From Vulcanimicrobiota bacterium (GTDB lineage Bacteria > Vulcanimicrobiota > Vulcanimicrobiia > Vulcanimicrobiales > Vulcanimicrobiaceae): a stretch of DNA of 35,592 nucleotides. Made by a program: the position numbers and the translations under genes. The notes beneath the pieces are model-generated. The model saw only the letters and a list, made by a program, of their open reading frames with translations. It did no database searches and was not told the origin of the DNA. This document shows positions 34,212 to 35,592 of this stretch, one piece after another. The DNA lies in the NCBI GenBank assembly GCA_019240755.1, contig JAFAXS010000150.1, positions 1-35,592 of the forward strand. The letters run 5' to 3'. Position 1 is the stretch's first letter. Each line of letters begins with the position of its first letter.

Positions 34212-35462
34212 CTAATTCGGCGCTGCCAAGAACGTCACGAAGGTGGCGCCCGACGATGGGCACGAGCCGCTGACCAACTCGCAGGCCTGCCCGGCAATCT
34301 CGCCGCGGTCGTTGATGCCGCCGACGCTCACGGGCTCGAGGTTCGGATACGCCGCTTCAACGATCTTGGTGAAGTCGGTCATCCGTCCATTCTGCCACAG
34401 GAACACGTGCGAGCTGGGGAATGACACGCCGAGCACGACGCCGCGATTGTTGATCGACGTCGGTTCGCTAAGCTGATCGCCCGGCAGCACCCCGATCTTA
34501 GTCGGTTTCGACGCGGGATCCGTCCAGATCACCGAGATGAAGTTTGGCGCGCCCTTCTTATCGGCGCTGCCGGGCCGATTCAAGAATCCTACGATCTGCC
34601 CATCGTCGTTGATCGCGGTCGGCGTGTTCCAGGATACGCCGCCGAGTGTCTTGAGCTGCGTCGCACGGCCGCCGTCTTTCCACAGCACCGCGTGATGCGC
34701 GGTGAAACGCCCCACCGCCACGTCGCAGATGCCCGAAATTCCCACCACGTCGCCGTCGCGATTCACCGCAGTGGCGGCGCCGTCGGGATCGAGTTTGCCG
34801 TTCACGCGCAGCGTCGCGAGCGCGCGCGCCTTGCGCTCCAGCGCGTTCCACCGCGCCGGCAGAAACTGCAGCACCTGCGGCGCTACGCAGGTCGAATCGT
34901 GCTTGGACGTTTCGGCCCAGCCTACGATCTCGTCGCGCTGATTCATTCCCGCGCCGTAGCCGTTGTTGCCGCCCAGAGTCCCGAGCGGCCGCATCTTTCC
35001 GTTATGCCACACGAAGGCCAGGCACGTCTTGCCTGAACTACCCCCGTCGGGTAAAAACGCGTGGCAACTCCACTGCGTGCTCTCGCCCAGCGGATCGGTC
35101 CGCGACGTCTCCGAGATGCCGGAAACGAAACCATCGTCGTTGAGCACCGGCCACTCCACCGCACTGTTCGGTCCGCCGAGGGTTCCCAGATCCACCACGC
35201 CGGCATCGCGCCACAACGCCGCGTGCATCGCCGTATTGCCCGACAGGAAAGACGTCCCCGCCGGCTCGCCGTTATCGTTGAGCGAATTGGCCGCGCTGTT
35301 CGTTCCGCCGAGCGACTGCAGCACGGACACCACGTATCCGGTGCTCGAACTTCCCGTAAAGTTGAGCGCGCGTGGAATATTGGGAGCGCCGCCTCCGCCG
35401 TTGGCGGCGCAACCCGCGGCCATCAGCATGCCGAACGCGGCCGCAAAATATCGCTTTCTCAC
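34212..35462 (-). CDS. HAF-repeat lipoprotein
   Basis: The 416-residue product is a predicted lipoprotein (VRKRYFAAAFGMLMAAGCA, Cys18) of the extracellular HAF-repeat type. Repeats begin with a version of LGTLGG and run to a N-x-x-G-x-x-x-G segment: LGTLGGPNSAVEWPVLNDDG, LGTLGGNNGYGAGMNQRDE, LKTLGGVSWNTPTAINDDG and GVLPGDQLSEPTSINNRG. The repeats probably form a propeller; no function is known. GTG 35462 is chosen because GGAGGT lies at 35467-35472, four bases upstream; the open frame back to 35519 reads through a dispersed repeat (LRQAQDD) and is not coding. It is convergent with the exported protein gene. Confidence 0.84.
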   Translation of the reverse strand: MRKRYFAAAFGMLMAAGCAANGGGGAPNIPRALNFTGSSSTGYVVSVLQSLGGTNSAANSLNDNGEPAGTSFLSGNTAMHAALWRDAGVVDLGTLGGPNSAVEWPVLNDDGFVSGISETSRTDPLGESTQWSCHAFLPDGGSSGKTCLAFVWHNGKMRPLGTLGGNNGYGAGMNQRDEIVGWAETSKHDSTCVAPQVLQFLPARWNALERKARALATLRVNGKLDPDGAATAVNRDGDVVGISGICDVAVGRFTAHHAVLWKDGGRATQLKTLGGVSWNTPTAINDDGQIVGFLNRPGSADKKGAPNFISVIWTDPASKPTKIGVLPGDQLSEPTSINNRGVVLGVSFPSSHVFLWQNGRMTDFTKIVEAAYPNLEPVSVGGINDRGEIAGQACELVSGSCPSSGATFVTFLAAPN

Positions 35463-35483
35463 ATAAACCTCCAATGCAACAAT

Positions 35484-35508
35484 GTCATCCTGAGCCTGTC
35501 GAAGGATG
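35484..35508. repeat. Copy of dispersed palindromic repeat upstream of the HAF gene
   Basis: GTCATCCTGAGCCTGTCGA followed by AGGATG matches the pstS-pstC copy with one base changed and has a nearly complete right arm. It lies 22 bases before the start codon of the HAF-repeat gene. The last 73 bases of the window (35520-35592) show no further recognisable feature. Confidence 0.7.
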
Positions 35509-35592
35509 GGCTTTTGCAAAAGCGTACCGGTGCGGCGATTCCCTGTCGCTCACATTCCGGCGAAGCCGAACACAATTGGGCACGGGTACGCC

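Overview
The window is high-GC bacterial chromosome, densely coded, with many GTG starts and ATGA/GTGA-type gene overlaps. No rRNA, tRNA, IS element, integrase or CRISPR array was seen. Lipobox-type lipoproteins together with an RND efflux pump suggest a cell with an outer membrane. The mix of GloVer-repeat and HAF-repeat proteins, many small beta-propeller lipoproteins, PF04185-type phosphoesterases and a YncE/phosphatase fusion recalls Candidatus Eremiobacterota (WPS-2/Vulcanimicrobiota). That placement is inference from gene content, not a phylogeny.

Left part (1-4943): the 3' end of a secreted phosphoesterase, an OsmC-type thiol peroxidase, then an overlapping operon of exonuclease III (xth), a flavin amine oxidase and a small membrane protein. 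A divergent STAS protein and an RsbW-like ATP-binding protein form a possible partner-switching pair. Middle-left (4946-13860): a GloVer-repeat lipoprotein follows the phosphate-uptake operon pstS-pstC-pstA-pstB, whose upstream region has a candidate PHO box. Divergent from it are thrS (ThrRS without a TGS domain) and a lipoprotein, then a convergent MFS transporter.

Centre (13972-21762): two beta-propeller lipoproteins, a second phosphoesterase lipoprotein, a small protein made of two tandem repeats, a decayed beta-propeller pseudogene and a large RND pump without its adaptor. Then (21887-23199) comes a compact operon: a small exported, possibly OB-fold protein, a 127-residue four-helix membrane protein with two HX13H helices (probable minimal diheme cytochrome b) and a PadR-type regulator. 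I regard this as the most interesting locus.

Right part (23257-35592): a glycine-rich lipoprotein overlapping a YncE-like propeller lipoprotein, a geranylgeranyl-reductase-family flavoprotein, a small Ig-like lipoprotein, a K+-independent H+-pumping pyrophosphatase, an unrecognised exported protein, a DUF1330 protein, a YncE/phosphatase fusion, a GNAT acetyltransferase, an unrecognised exported protein and a HAF-repeat lipoprotein.

A phosphate theme recurs: Pst uptake, three secreted phosphoesterases and a membrane pyrophosphatase. A short dispersed palindromic repeat (core GTCATCCTGAGCTTGTCGA) lies between genes at several places and in one case appears to supply the ribosome binding site of pstC. 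No gene-free stretch exceeds 300 bases.
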